From contig CP154956.1 of the NCBI GenBank assembly GCA_039621445.1, positions 67,030,452-67,094,451 of the forward strand: a DNA stretch of 64,000 bases, in the 5' to 3' direction. Position 1 is the first letter of the stretch. Each line of letters opens with the position of its first letter. This DNA is from Euglena gracilis. Its lineage: Eukaryota > Euglenida > Euglenophyceae > Euglenales. The translations under genes and the position numbers were made by a program. This document shows positions 8,727 through 18,362 of the stretch, in pieces. Below the pieces are notes generated by a model. The model ran no database searches. It was not told the DNA's origin and saw nothing but the letters and a program-made list of their open reading frames with translations.

Positions 8727-10104
8727 ACGTGTTCAGCCCGCCAAATGCCTGCCCTGAAATTCGTGGTCATGAACACGTTTTCAATGAGGGCATTTGTGGC
8801 AATGACACGTTTTCAGTGAAGGCATCCGGGTTCAGGCACGTTTTCAATGAGGGCATTTGTGTCAATGACACGTTTTCAGTGAAGGCATCCGGGTTCAGGC
8901 ACGTTTTCAGTGAGGGCATCTGTGGCAACCCTGAGTAAAAAGCAAAAAACACTATCATGAAAAATCGGCGTGTGGTTGCGAGGCCGGGTGGTCCTCAACG
9001 AGTGAGGCGGGTCGGGGGCACTCTACAACACAACAGAAGGCTAGGTTGCCTTGGAGCACAACGAAACAGAGTGGCGGACATCACGGCACACGACACGCTT
9101 TACACAAAGAAACCGTGTTTGGGCCGATTTCGAGACTTTAAAAGTCTTAAATCTTCGCCCAAAACACGGTTTCAAACAAGAACAGTGTTTTGGGCCAAGG
9201 TTTTAGGGGGGCCCAGGGGCGACCGCGGCGCCTTCGGCGTCGCGGTCCCCGCCCCTGGGCTCCCCCTAAGTCTTGGCCCGAACACAGTTTCTTGACACAA
9301 AAGAGCCATACTTTGGCTCTTTTGCCAAATCTTGGCAATGAAAATGATATGCCAATCATAGACAACTTTGTTCACAGACAACTTTGTTTGTTTGGCGTCA
9401 CAGACAACTTTGTTCAGCTCCACACAATTTGGATTTTTGGGAATGGCAACACCACAAAAACCACATTTCTCGTGTTTTATTGGCAGTCGGGACACAGCAC
9501 GAGGCACAGGGGGTTGGTCAGGGGACCACACACTGTTCGATGACGCTCGCCTCATCGAACAACAGGCTGGGTTCCAGCTCCCATCCCGTCCAGGCAACAA
9601 AGAAAGCATCCAGCTCAGGATAACAGGCTTGCCGATGTTGACACAGTTTGGCGAACTCCAAACAGTTGGCAACAGCAGCAAGCTCTGCACCTACGGAGCC
9701 GGACTTTTTCTTTGTGTTGCCCTGTGCCAGCAAGGTGCCATGAAGGGGGTCCGTCCTAGGGGGAGGTGGCAAAAGACCATTCACAAAGTTTGCCGTGCGT
9801 TTGGCCATATTGGCAAGGCTGCGGGAATAAAGAAAAAAAGAAAAAGGGGGGGGGGTGACACGTTTTCAGTGAGGGCATTTGTGGCAATGACACGTTTTCA
9901 GTGAAGGCATCCGGGTTCAGGCACGTTTTCAGTGAGGGCATTTGTGTCAATGACACGTTTTCAGTGAAGGCATCCGGGTTCAGGCACGTTTTCAGTGAGG
10001 GCGCCGTTTTTTGGGTCCGAATTTCACAAATTCGCGTTTTTGACCCCTTGCGTGAATCATGACCACGAATTTCAGGGCAGGCATTTGGCGGGCTCTGAAA
10101 ACGT
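8727..10104 (-). mobile_element. Zinc-finger-ORF TIR element, copy 2 (both termini present)
   Basis: The left end (8729) reads GTGTTCAGCCCGCCAAATGC and the right end (10040-10103) is its inverted equivalent GCATTTGGCGGGCTCTGAAA; about 45 bp are shared. Subterminal arrays of roughly 32-bp units with ACACGTTTTCAGTGAGGGCA lie inside both ends (8775-8930, 9858-10000). The ORF lies on the minus strand (9300-9830) with the finger part replaced or disrupted by a palindrome at 9185-9295. Confidence 0.75.
9185..9295. repeat. Palindrome interrupting copy 2 of the zinc-finger element
   Basis: A long imperfect inverted repeat has arms near 9188-9233 (CAAGGTTTTAGGGGGGCCCA) and 9250-9295 (complement), meeting at GGCGCCTTCGGCG. 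It lies where the other copies encode the end of the zinc finger. Flanking GTGTTTTGGGC and GCCCGAACACAG are themselves near-complements. Confidence 0.6.
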
Positions 10105-10110
10105 TTTTAA

Positions 10111-10223
10111 ACAAATTGTGGCTGAGCCCAGATTTCAGCCTGAAAACGTGTTCAGGGGCCCCCTTCGGGGGCCCCTGGCTGAACACGTTTTCAGGCTGAA
10201 ATCTGGGCTCAGCCACAATTTGT
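10111..10223. repeat. 113-bp foldback hairpin abutting copy 2
   Basis: ACAAATTGTGGCTGAGCCCA at the left is mirrored by TGGGCTCAGCCACAATTTGT at the right, meeting at GGCCCCCTTCGGGGGCCCC. Further copies are at 14690-14804 and 15808-15922, with half copies at 3236-3316, 8641-8727 and 11360-11410. In every full or half copy it lies directly beside a terminus of the zinc-finger TIR element. The next 10,230-10,610 bases hold GAACGCCGGTTCGGGC half-palindromes and otherwise nothing recognised. Confidence 0.75.
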
Positions 10224-10619
10224 GTATAGAAACCGTGTATTGGGGCTCTGGCTTCACGCCCGAACCGGCGTTCTGGACGCAAGTTCGGCGCAGAAATTTC
10301 TGCGCCGAACCGGTGTCCAGAACGCCGGTTCGGGCGGGAAAACGGCGTCCTGGGGACCGAAAATGAAAAGTGCCAAAAAGTGTCCAAATGGTTTGTAGAC
10401 ATGAGGCAATCATATCTGAGCACTTTTTGGGGGGTGTTTGGCCAGAAATTGGGGTATTTTGTGCAACAATTTCCATTTGGCCAAATCTGGGGATTTTCTG
10501 AAATAGAATACCATGCAGCAGGGCTGAAATCTAAGGCCATCTAAAACCCTTGAGAAGGGTTATCGATCAAGGGGCAACATGGCAGGTGAACAGTGGATTT
10601 TGGAATTTGCGAAAAGGGT

Positions 10620-11095
10620 CCAAAAATCGTAATTCTGAAAAAACCCAAGGGGTCCAGCTAAAATTTCCTAACCATAATTCTGAAAAACCCAGGGGAGGGT
10701 CCAACCAATTTTGAAAACACCCAGGGGGGCCAAAATTTCCCAACTGTAATTAACATTTCCCAACAATTTTGAAAAATTCCCAGGGGGGTCCAGCCAAAAT
10801 TCCCCAACCGTACTTCTGAAAAACCCTAGGGGGGGCTCCAGCCAATTTTTTTTTCAACCGTGTTTGTGAAGAAACCCAGCCAAAATCTCTGAACCGGAAT
10901 TCTGAAAAAAGGGGGGATCAAATCCCAACCATAATTCTGGAAAAAAAACCAGCGGGGTCCAACCGAAAATTCGGCATTGCAAATCTGAAAAAATCTGGGG
11001 GGGGTCCAGCCAAAATTTCCCAACCGTGATTCTGAAAAAACCTAGGGGTGGTCCAACCAAAAAAATTTTCCAAATCGTAATTCTGAAAAAAAAAA
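10620..11095. repeat. Degenerate array around AATTCTGAAAAAACCC
   Basis: Units of roughly 50-80 bp repeat AATTCTGAAAAAACCCAGG, GGGTCCA(A/G)CCAAAATTTCC and CAACCGTAATTCTG at least seven times with many indels. No reading frame persists across units. Confidence 0.6.
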
Positions 11096-11412
11096 CCTTT
11101 CGATTGATGGGTAACCTGGCATCAGACGGATGAAAACTTCAATCGGCCGATCGACATGGCCATGAGCCCAAAGGATCCCAAAAATGCCCAAAAATGTTCA
11201 GAAACTGGGTATTTAGGGCGAAATTGGCCTTTATTCCTTGAACGCCGGTTCGGGCGTGAAGCCAGAGCCCCTAATCCACGGTTTCAACAACTGTGTCCAG
11301 AACGCCGGTTCGGGCGTGAAGCCGTGTTCCAGAACGCCGGTTCGGGCTGCCGCCCGAAGGGGCCCCTGAACACGTTTTCAGGCTGAATCTGGGCTCAGCA
11401 CAGTTTGTTTAA

Positions 11413-12427
11413 AAACGTGTTCAGAGCCCGCCAAATGCCTGCCCTGAAATTCGTGGTCATGATTCACGCCAGGGGAGAAAAATGCGAAAATATGAAATTC
11501 GGGCCGAAAAAAAGGTGCCCTAATGGAAAACGTGCCTTACCACAGATGCCCTAATGGAAAACGTGTCATTGCCACAGATGCCCTAATGGAAAACGTGTTA
11601 CCCCCCCCCTTTTTCCCTCACAGCCCTCCCACTGTGGCTAAACGCACGGCAAACTTTGTGAATGGTCTTTTGCCACCTCCCCCTAAGACGGAACTGTTCC
11701 TGGCTGCTGTCGCGGTATACCAGCAAGATGCCAAGAAGCCGAAGGTTGACCCCCTTCATGGCAACAGGGCAAGGGCAGGGCAGGGCAACACGAAGAAAAA
11801 GTCTGGCTCTGTAGGTGCAGAGCTTGCTGCTGTTGCAACTGTTTGGAGTTCGCCAAACAGTGTCAACATCAGCAACCCTCTTGTCCTGAGCTGGATGATT
11901 TCTTTGTTGCCTGGACGGGATGGGGCATTCCGCAAAACAACGACCGAGAAAGTAGTGTTGCCTTCCTCAGAGCGCCAACATATCATTTTCATTGCCAAGA
12001 TTTGCGGCGGCCACCAAAGTATGGCTCTTTTTTGTGTAAAGCCTGTCGTGTGCCGTGATTTTCGCCCCTTCCCTGTCGTTGTGCCAAGGCAACCTAGCCT
12101 TCTTGTTGTCGTCTTCTTCGTGTTGTAGAGTGCCCCCGACCCGCCTCACCCGTTGAGGACCACCCGGCCTCTCAACCGCACGCCGATTTTTCATGATAGC
12201 GATTTTCATTTCTTGCTGGGGGTTGCCACAGATGCCCTCACTGAAAACGTGCCTGAACACAGATGCCTTCACTGAAAACGTGTCATTGCCACAAATGCCC
12301 TCATTGAAAACGTGCCTGAACACAGATGCCTTCACTGAAAACGTGTCATTGCCACAGATGCCCTCATTGAAAACGTGTTCATGACCACGAATTTCAGGGC
12401 AGGCATTTGGCGGGCTGAACACGTTTT
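11413..12427 (+). mobile_element. Zinc-finger-ORF TIR element, copy 3 (internally deleted)
   Basis: The left terminus AACGTGTTCAGAGCCCGCCA (11413) and inverted right terminus ending at 12427 are both present. The ORF (about 11640-12058) has lost the middle: ELAAVA, then GWGIPQNNDRE, then the carboxyl half of the finger (YHFHCQDLRRPPKYG). The first C-x2-C is deleted. It carries the same one-base deletion as copy 1. The site matching 3581 is uninterrupted here, giving the empty site for that MITE. Array units flank the ORF at 11515-11600 and 12228-12380. Confidence 0.75.
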
Positions 12428-12567
12428 TAATTAAGGGGTGAGTTTGTACCTGAACAATTGACACAGCCAGAGATGCGCTCGCCATCATCGGGATTTGGCG
12501 AAATGCAAAGTAGCGTGACATTTCAGATCAGTGGTCGGAGATTGGTCCTAAGATGACCGAAGATTGG

Positions 12568-12672
12568 GGATGGCGGTTCTGTCCTGAACCCGGCGTCCCT
12601 AAAGCGCCGCTTTAAACAGGGGGGGGGGCACCGGTTGGCGTCCCCGCGGGGACGCCGGGTTCAGGACAGAAC
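12568..12672. repeat. Inverted repeat with GGCGTCC arms
   Basis: TTCTGTCCTGAACCCGGCGTCC (12568 on) is mirrored by GGACGCCGGGTTCAGGACAG (ending 12671). A G run and the palindrome GTCCCCGCGGGGAC lie between. It looks like another foldback element; no ORF. Confidence 0.6.
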
Positions 12673-13330
12673 CTCGATGTACACATTAGACTGGGGGGGT
12701 TCTGGGTAGTCGATCGACCCCCCGGTCTACCGCCTGGGGCCCGTAACGGGCACCTGAATGGATATTGACTGACCAAATCAGCCCAAATTCCTTTTGAAAC
12801 CGTGTATTGGGGCTCTGGCTTCACGCCCGAACCGGCGTTCTGAACGTTGGTTCGGCGCAGAAATTTTGTCCAAAATAAAAAGTGCCAAAAAGTGTCCCAA
12901 AAAAAAAGGATTGTAGACATGTGGCAATCATGTCTGAGCAGTTTTTGGGGGGTATTTGGCCAGAAATTGCGGTATTTTGTGGAACAATTCCCATTTGGCC
13001 AAATTTGAAATAGAGTACCACGCAGCACGGCTGAAATCTAAAGCCATCTGCTGAAAGCCCTTGAGAAGGCTATCGATCAAGGGGCAACATGGCAGGTGAA
13101 CAGTGGATTTTGGAATTTGCGAAAAGGGTCGGAACATGCGATCGGCGATTTTCAGGGCGCTATGCAGTGTGGCTGAGTTCTGAGGGTACCAAATCAAAGG
13201 TCTTGGGGAGAGCTTTCGATTGATATGTTGTATTGCACCTGAGGTGTGGGATTTCACAAATAAAGATGTCAAATTTTGGAATACACAATCGCTGAAAATA
13301 ACTATGGCCATCTGTCGCTGTGCCATCTGT

Positions 13331-14687
13331 GTGTTCAGCCCGCCAAATGCCTGCCCTGAAATTCATGGTCATGAACACGATTTCCATTAGGGCATCTGTG
13401 GCAATGACACGTTTTCCATTACGGCATCTGTGGCAATGTCACGTTTTCCATTAGGGCATCTGTGGCAATCAAAAATTCGCTGTCATGAAAATTCGGCGAG
13501 AGGTTGAGAGGCCGGGTGGTCCTCAAGGGGGGCACTCTACAACGCAAGAAACGGCCAGAGGTTGCCTTTGAGCAATACGACGGGGAGTGTTAGCCGTCAC
13601 GGAAGACGACACGCTTTACACAAAAAAGAGCCATATTTTGGTGGCCGCCACAAACCTTGGCAATGAAAATGGTATGCCAAACCGCAGGCGTCACGCACCA
13701 CTTTCCTCAGCTCCACACGATTTGGATTTTTGGGAATGGCAACACCACAAAAACCACATTTCTCCTGTTTTATAGGCAGTCGGGACACAGCACGAGGCAG
13801 AGGGGGTTGGTCGGGGGGGGGGGATTGGCGCTCTGCAAAAGGCAACAACTCCCTCGGTCGTGGTTTTACGGAATGCCTGAGCGACGGCATTCACATATCT
13901 GTGAAAAGAGATTGCCGGACGATTCCCTGAAACGAACATACTTCCCGACTGCTGCTCACGTTGAGCCACACATTGTTCAATGACGCTCGCCTCATCGAAC
14001 AACAGGCTGGGTTCCAGTTCCCGAGCGACGGCATTCACGTATGTCTGAAAAGAGGTTGCCGAATGATTCCCTGAAACGAACAAAGTTCCCGACTGCTGCT
14101 CACATTGAGCCACACATTGTTCGATGACGCTCGCCTCATCGAACAACAGGCTGGGTTCCAGCTCCCATCCCGTCCAGGCAACAAAGAAAGCATCCAGCTC
14201 AGGATAAGAGGCTTGCCGATGTTGACACAGTTTGGCGAACTCCAAACAGTTGGCAACAGCAGCAAGCTCTGCTCCCACGGAGCCGGACTTTTTCTTTGTG
14301 TTGCCCTGTGCCAGCAAGGTGCCATGAAGGGGGTCAACCTTCGGCTTCTTGGCATCTTGCTGGTATACCGTGACAGCAGCCAGGAACAGTTCCGTCCTAG
14401 GGGGAGGTGGCAAAAGACCATTCACAAAGTTTGCCGTGCGTTTGGCCATATTGGCAGGGCTGCGGGAAAAAGGAAAAAAAGAAAAAAAAGGGGGGGTGAC
14501 ACGTTTTCAGTGAGGGCATTTGTGGCAATGACACGTTTTCAGTGAAGGCATCTGTGTTCAGGCACGTTTTCCATTAGGGCGCCGTTTTTTGGGTCCGATT
14601 TTCACAAATTCGCGTTTTTGACCCCTTGCGTGAATCATGACCACGAATTTCAGGGCAGGCATTTGGCGGGCTCTGAACACGTTTTTA
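13331..14687 (-). mobile_element. Zinc-finger-ORF TIR element, copy 4 (best preserved)
   Basis: The left terminus GTGTTCAGCCCGCCAAATGC at 13331 and inverted right terminus ending near 14687 bound 1.36 kb. Subterminal arrays are at 13375-13465 (CCATTAGGGCATCTGTGGCA) and 14500-14575. Between them lies the longest surviving version of the element's ORF on the minus strand. Confidence 0.75.
13597..14449 (-). pseudogene. PHD-like zinc-finger ORF of the TIR element (copy 4)
   Basis: From ATG at 14449 the frame stays open for 252 codons, begins MAKRTANFVNGLLPPPPR and contains a K-rich patch (NTKKKSGSVG). It holds an internal tandem duplication of the ELEPSLLFDEASVIEQCVAQ block, present once in copies 1 and 2. 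A single frameshift within a C run near 13,820 separates this from the finger, which continues in the next frame to 13597: KCGFC, RDACGLAYHFHC, LCKACRLP. With one base restored the product would be about 285 residues. No transposase catalytic motif is visible, so the element is probably mobilised in trans (inference). Confidence 0.65.
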
Positions 14688-14689
14688 AA

Positions 14690-14804
14690 CAAATTGTGGC
14701 TGAGCCCAGATTTCAGCCTGAAAACGTGTTCAGGGGGGCCCCCTTCGGGGGCCCCCTGGCTGAACACGTTTTCAGGCTGAAATCTGGGCTCAGCCACCTT
14801 TTGT
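14690..14804. repeat. Foldback hairpin abutting copy 4
   Basis: Same family as 10111-10223: arms AAATTGTGGCTGAGCCCAGA and complement around GGGCCCCCTTCGGGGGCCCC. Its position directly beside the right end of copy 4 repeats the arrangement at copy 2. Confidence 0.75.
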
Positions 14805-14875
14805 GTATAGAAAGACGACTGGTCATCACCACCAAATTCAGCCACGCCTAAGAAATCCTAATTGCACAATTCTTG

Positions 14876-15270
14876 TAACCCCCCCTAATAAGTGCGCAGT
14901 GCCCTAATTGTGCGCATTGCCCTGATAAGTGCGCACCCCCCAAGGTCCGAAACTACCTCCCTAAAAAGTGCGCACCCCCCAAAGGAGAAATCTCAGGTCG
15001 GAAAGCACACACAATTCTCAGAATTGCCCTTCTCAGATCAAACATTTCTATCGTCCAACCCCAAATTTGACACATTTGAGACATAATCACTTGACTCATA
15101 GCTTGAAATCACAAAATTGGGGGGAAAATTGAAACTGAGTGGGGGTAATGTCAGTATTTTTGGCATTGCCCTAAAAAGTGCGCACTGCCCTAATAAGTGC
15201 ACACCCCCTGGGGTCCGAAACTACGTCCTTAAAATGTGCGCACCCGTGCACTTATTGGGGGGGGGGGCAA
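14876..15270. mobile_element. Poly-C-ended TIR element with AATAAGTGCGCA motif
   Basis: The left end is CCCCCCTAATAAGTGCGCA and the right end GTGCACTTATTGGGGGGG. Inside, the CCTAATAAGTGCGCACC motif recurs about seven times and GGTCCGAAACTAC(C/G)TCC twice. The design (C-run end, short AT-rich core, internal repeats of the same core) matches the TA-duplicating MITEs at 1282, 3581, 29276 and 30091, but a clear target duplication was not found. Confidence 0.55.
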
Positions 15271-15289
15271 GGTTGACGGCTTGTTTTTT

Positions 15290-15700
15290 TTGAAACAAAA
15301 AAAACATGTTTTTTTTAAAAAAATATGTTTTTTTTAAAAAAAAACAAAAAAAACGTCATGGAGGGTTTGGGTGAAAAAAAATTTTGAACGTTTTTTTAAA
15401 GGAAAAGGTCATTTTTTTCTTTGCAGCTTCGCAGTCCGTAAAGGGTGATGGCTTTCACATGAACCATCATTTTAGTATTTTTGTATGAAGCGTTTGGAAA
15501 ACTGAAAAAAACGCCACTTTGATGACCAAAAACATGACTTTAGAACTTTTTCCTCAAAAAAATGGCCATTTCGCAAGGAAAAAGGTCAATTTTTGCTTTT
15601 TCAAAAAAAACATGTTTTTTTTTGCGTTTTTTTTAAAAAAAACATGTTTTTTTGTTTTTTTTAAAAAAAACAAAAAAAACGTCAACCCTGGGGGGGGGTT
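15290..15700. repeat. A/T homopolymer block with ACATGTTTTTT units
   Basis: AAAAAACATGTTTTTTTT palindromic units recur at 15290-15345 and 15600-15680, around a less repetitive stretch. The ends (GTTGACGGCTTGTTTTTTTT and complementary AACGTCAACC) suggest a foldback. No gene is present. Confidence 0.5.
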
Positions 15701-15807
15701 ACCCCCCTGGACCCCTCAGGTCGTCGTTTTGAAGAGAAGAATCGTTTCTGCATGGTTCATTAAGCACCTTAAACCAAAAAGCACCACAAATCCCACAAAT
15801 TTCTACA

Positions 15808-15922
15808 CACAAATTGTGGCTGAGCCCAGATTTCAGCCTGAAAACGTGTTCAGCAGGGGGGCCCCTGAAGGGGGCCCCCCTGAACACGTTTTCAGGCTGA
15901 AATCTGGGTCAGCCACAATTTG
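15808..15922. repeat. Foldback hairpin, third full copy
   Basis: Same arms as 10111-10223 meeting at GGGGGCCCCTGAAGGGGGCC. It is followed by a lone left terminus of the zinc-finger TIR element (15925-16010), again side by side. Confidence 0.7.
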
Positions 15923-16212
15923 TTTAAAAACGCGTTCAGAGCCCGCCAAATGCCTGCCCTGAAATTCGTGGTCATGATTCACGCCAGGGGAGAGAAATGT
16001 GAAAATGTGAAATTCGGACCGAAAAAAAGGTGCCCTATGGAAAAGATTTCAATGCCTTGGAAATCGACCGACTGAAACAATTTCAGTGTCTTGGAAATCG
16101 ACTGACCTTAACGGGCGCCTGCATTGGATATCAACTGACCTATACAATTTCAGCCTAATGTCCTTTACGTCAGCAGAAATTCAAGACAGGTGTCGGGCCC
16201 AGGTTTTTATAC

Positions 16213-16316
16213 AAAAATCGACCGACACTAACAGATTCAGCAGGGGCGCCAGGCGCGAGCGAGCGAAGCGAGCCGCCCGGCGCCCCTGCTGAATCTGTTA
16301 GTGTCGGTCGATTTTT
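16213..16316. repeat. 104-bp palindrome with long arms
   Basis: AAAAATCGACCGACACTAAC at the left is the exact complement of the right end, and the arms continue through AGATTCAGCAGGGGCGCC. The centre is AGGCGCGAGCGAGCGAAGCG. The adjoining GGCGTCGGGCCCAG motif recurs at 16335, 17430 and 36390. Confidence 0.7.
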
Positions 16317-16416
16317 CTAAAACCTATTTTGTCTGGGCCCGACGCCTGTCTTGATATTCATTCGACCGAACCGCCTGGACGGAAATATGGTCAAAAAGAG
16401 GGTTTTTGGCCCATTA

Positions 16417-16544
16417 ACGGGCGCCTGAATGGAAATCGACTGACATAAACGGCGCCTGAATGGAAATCGACTGACATAAACGGGCGCCTGAATGGAAATC
16501 GACCGACATAAACGGGCGCCTGAATGGAAATCGACTGACATAAA
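16417..16544. repeat. 32-bp tandem array (TGAATGGAAATCGACTGACA)
   Basis: Four units of a 32-bp repeat composed of CGGGCGCC followed by TGAATGGAAATCGACTGACA and TAAA. The same array with five units is at 17228-17382 and a single unit at 36315-36345. All are followed by sequence ending in GGCGTCGGGCCCAGAAAATA. Periodic ORFs (SVDFHSGARL) are translations of the array. Confidence 0.75.
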
Positions 16545-16729
16545 CGGATTCCGTGTCTTGGAAATCGACCGACCTTTTGTTTCCTTTTTTTGAATGCCCT
16601 TTTGTTCCGTTTTGGGACATTTTAAGTTTCAGCCTGAAATCCGTTAATGTCGACCAACATTTTGTTCCTTTTTTCGGAATGCCTTTCTCTTCCATTTTGA
16701 AAGAAACAATCTCTATATCAAGAACTGTG

Positions 16730-16830
16730 TCTTAAACGCAGACTCTGACCTGAGTCTGCGTTTCGAAACGCCGAAACAGACTCAGCGTTTCGAAACACAG
16801 ACTCAGGTCAGAGTCTGCGCTTTTTTAGAA
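16730..16830. repeat. Palindromic cluster (AGACTCAGGTCAGAGTCTGC)
   Basis: Inverted repeats built from GCAGACTCTGACCTGAGTCT and GCGTTTCGAAACGC. A nearly perfect 85-bp version lies at 21465-21549, and a diverged one (GTCTGTGTTTCTAAACACAG) at 17575-17660. The 16840-17220 segment between arrays has no recognised feature. Confidence 0.65.
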
Positions 16831-17227
16831 ACACAGATTTTGACCAAAACCATGTTGCTAGGAACACAGCCTTGCAATAGAATAGAATTGCAATACAGGC
16901 GTCGAGCCCAGAAAATAGGTTTAAGGTTGCCAAATCACTCCTCACCCGAAAGGTTTTCTTTCAGATGACCAGTGATGACAACTGGTTCAGGGCAAATTTG
17001 CCGAATGCTTTTTCCGAAGTTCCAGAAAATGACAATCTTAAGTTCCGTCCTTCCGTCTGTTCCATCCAAAGTTCAGCCAGCTGTGATCACCTGGCCACAA
17101 AATTTGGTTTTTGTCTGATCCATAACGCCTCCACAACCCCATAGGACCAAAAATGTCGAAAAAAAGGGAAATCCAAAATGTCCAAAAAGTCCCTAAAAAT
17201 TCCCAATCTGACCAGCAACAGATTTCA

Positions 17228-17382
17228 ATGGAATGGAAATCGACTGACATAAACGGGCGCCTGAATGGAAATCGACTGACATAAACGGGCGCCTGAATGG
17301 AAATCGACTGACATAAACGGGCGCCTGAATGGAAATCGACTGACATAAACGGGCGCCTGAATGGAAATCGACTGACATAAAC
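17228..17382. repeat. 32-bp tandem array, second block
   Basis: Five units of the 32-bp repeat described at 16417-16544, nearly identical to each other. Confidence 0.75.
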
Positions 17383-17734
17383 AATTTCAGCCTGAAATCC
17401 GTTAATGTCAGTAGAATTTCAAGACAGGCGTCGGGCCCAGAAAATAGGTTTTAATGTTTTTCTTTCGCCACAATGGAATCCTGGGTTTAAACCAGGGTGG
17501 GTCTTTTTCCATTGGTGCAGTGTAAGGTGTTTTTTTTATTAAGGCTGTGTTTATAGCAACATGGCTTTGGTCAAAGTCTGTGTTTCTAAACACAGACTTT
17601 GGCCTGCCGAAGTCTGTGTTTAGAAACACAGACTTTGACCAAAGTCTGTGTTTCTAAACACGGACTCCGACCTGGAAAACTGTGTTCACAATATTTGGAC
17701 CCCGAAACATCCCAATGATGCAGAAATAAAGGAG

Positions 17735-18150
17735 TGGCACTTTCGGGGGGTCAATTTTGGGGTTTTGGCGCCTTCGGCGCCAAGAGAAAATGGCCACTTT
17801 GGGGGAAACAAATTTGCCAAAACGGCCATTGTGAGGGAGGGGACACTTTCGGGGGGGTCAATTTTTGGGCTTTGGCACAGGGAGGGGACACTTTGGGGGG
17901 GGGGGTCAGTTTTTGGGCTTTGGCACCTTCGGCGCCAAGAGAAAATGGCCACCTTGAGGGGCGGGGAAACAAATTTGCCAAAACGGCCATTGTGAGGGAG
18001 GGACTCTTTGTGGGGGGGGGGTCAATTTTGGGGCTTTGGCGCATTTGGCGCCAAGAGAAAATGACCACTTTGGGGAGGGGGGACAAATTTGCCAAAAAAA
18101 ATTGGCCACTCTGAGGGAGGGCACTTTGTGGGGGGGGGGGGGTGAGGGTG
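17735..18150. repeat. Tandem array of the CCACTTTGGGGG family
   Basis: About four units of 80-120 bp, each with GGCGCCTTCGGCGCCAAGAG hairpin, AAAATGGCCACTTTGGGG, AAATTTGCCAAAACGGCC and ATTGTGAGGGAGGG. Related single units are at 730-910, 1605-1835, 29505-29590 and 30015-30085. Confidence 0.65.
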
Positions 18151-18362
18151 TTTTTTTCTGTCCCAAGTGGCCCAGAGGGTGGTTCCCTAAAAATATCACC
18201 ATACAAGGTTAGGTAACATGTGTGGTGCTCATCAACCTTTGGGTACAGCGCCCAGAGCATTTTCATCAACGTTACAAAGTGCAGCAAGCAAAATGGGGTA
18301 TGCAAAAGAAAGGAGACGATGCAAATCTTGTGTCATCTTTCACATATTTAACGGTAATGTTA

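Noticed and set aside
3400-14600. CRISPR-like arrays of about 32-bp units
   Set aside because: Units are contiguous, without unique spacers, lie at the ends of a TIR element and occur in a eukaryotic intron; no cas genes.
16310-17390. Repeated peptide SVDFHSGARLCQSISIQAP
   Set aside because: Produced by the 32-bp tandem array, which reads through three frames in turn; no start or splice context.
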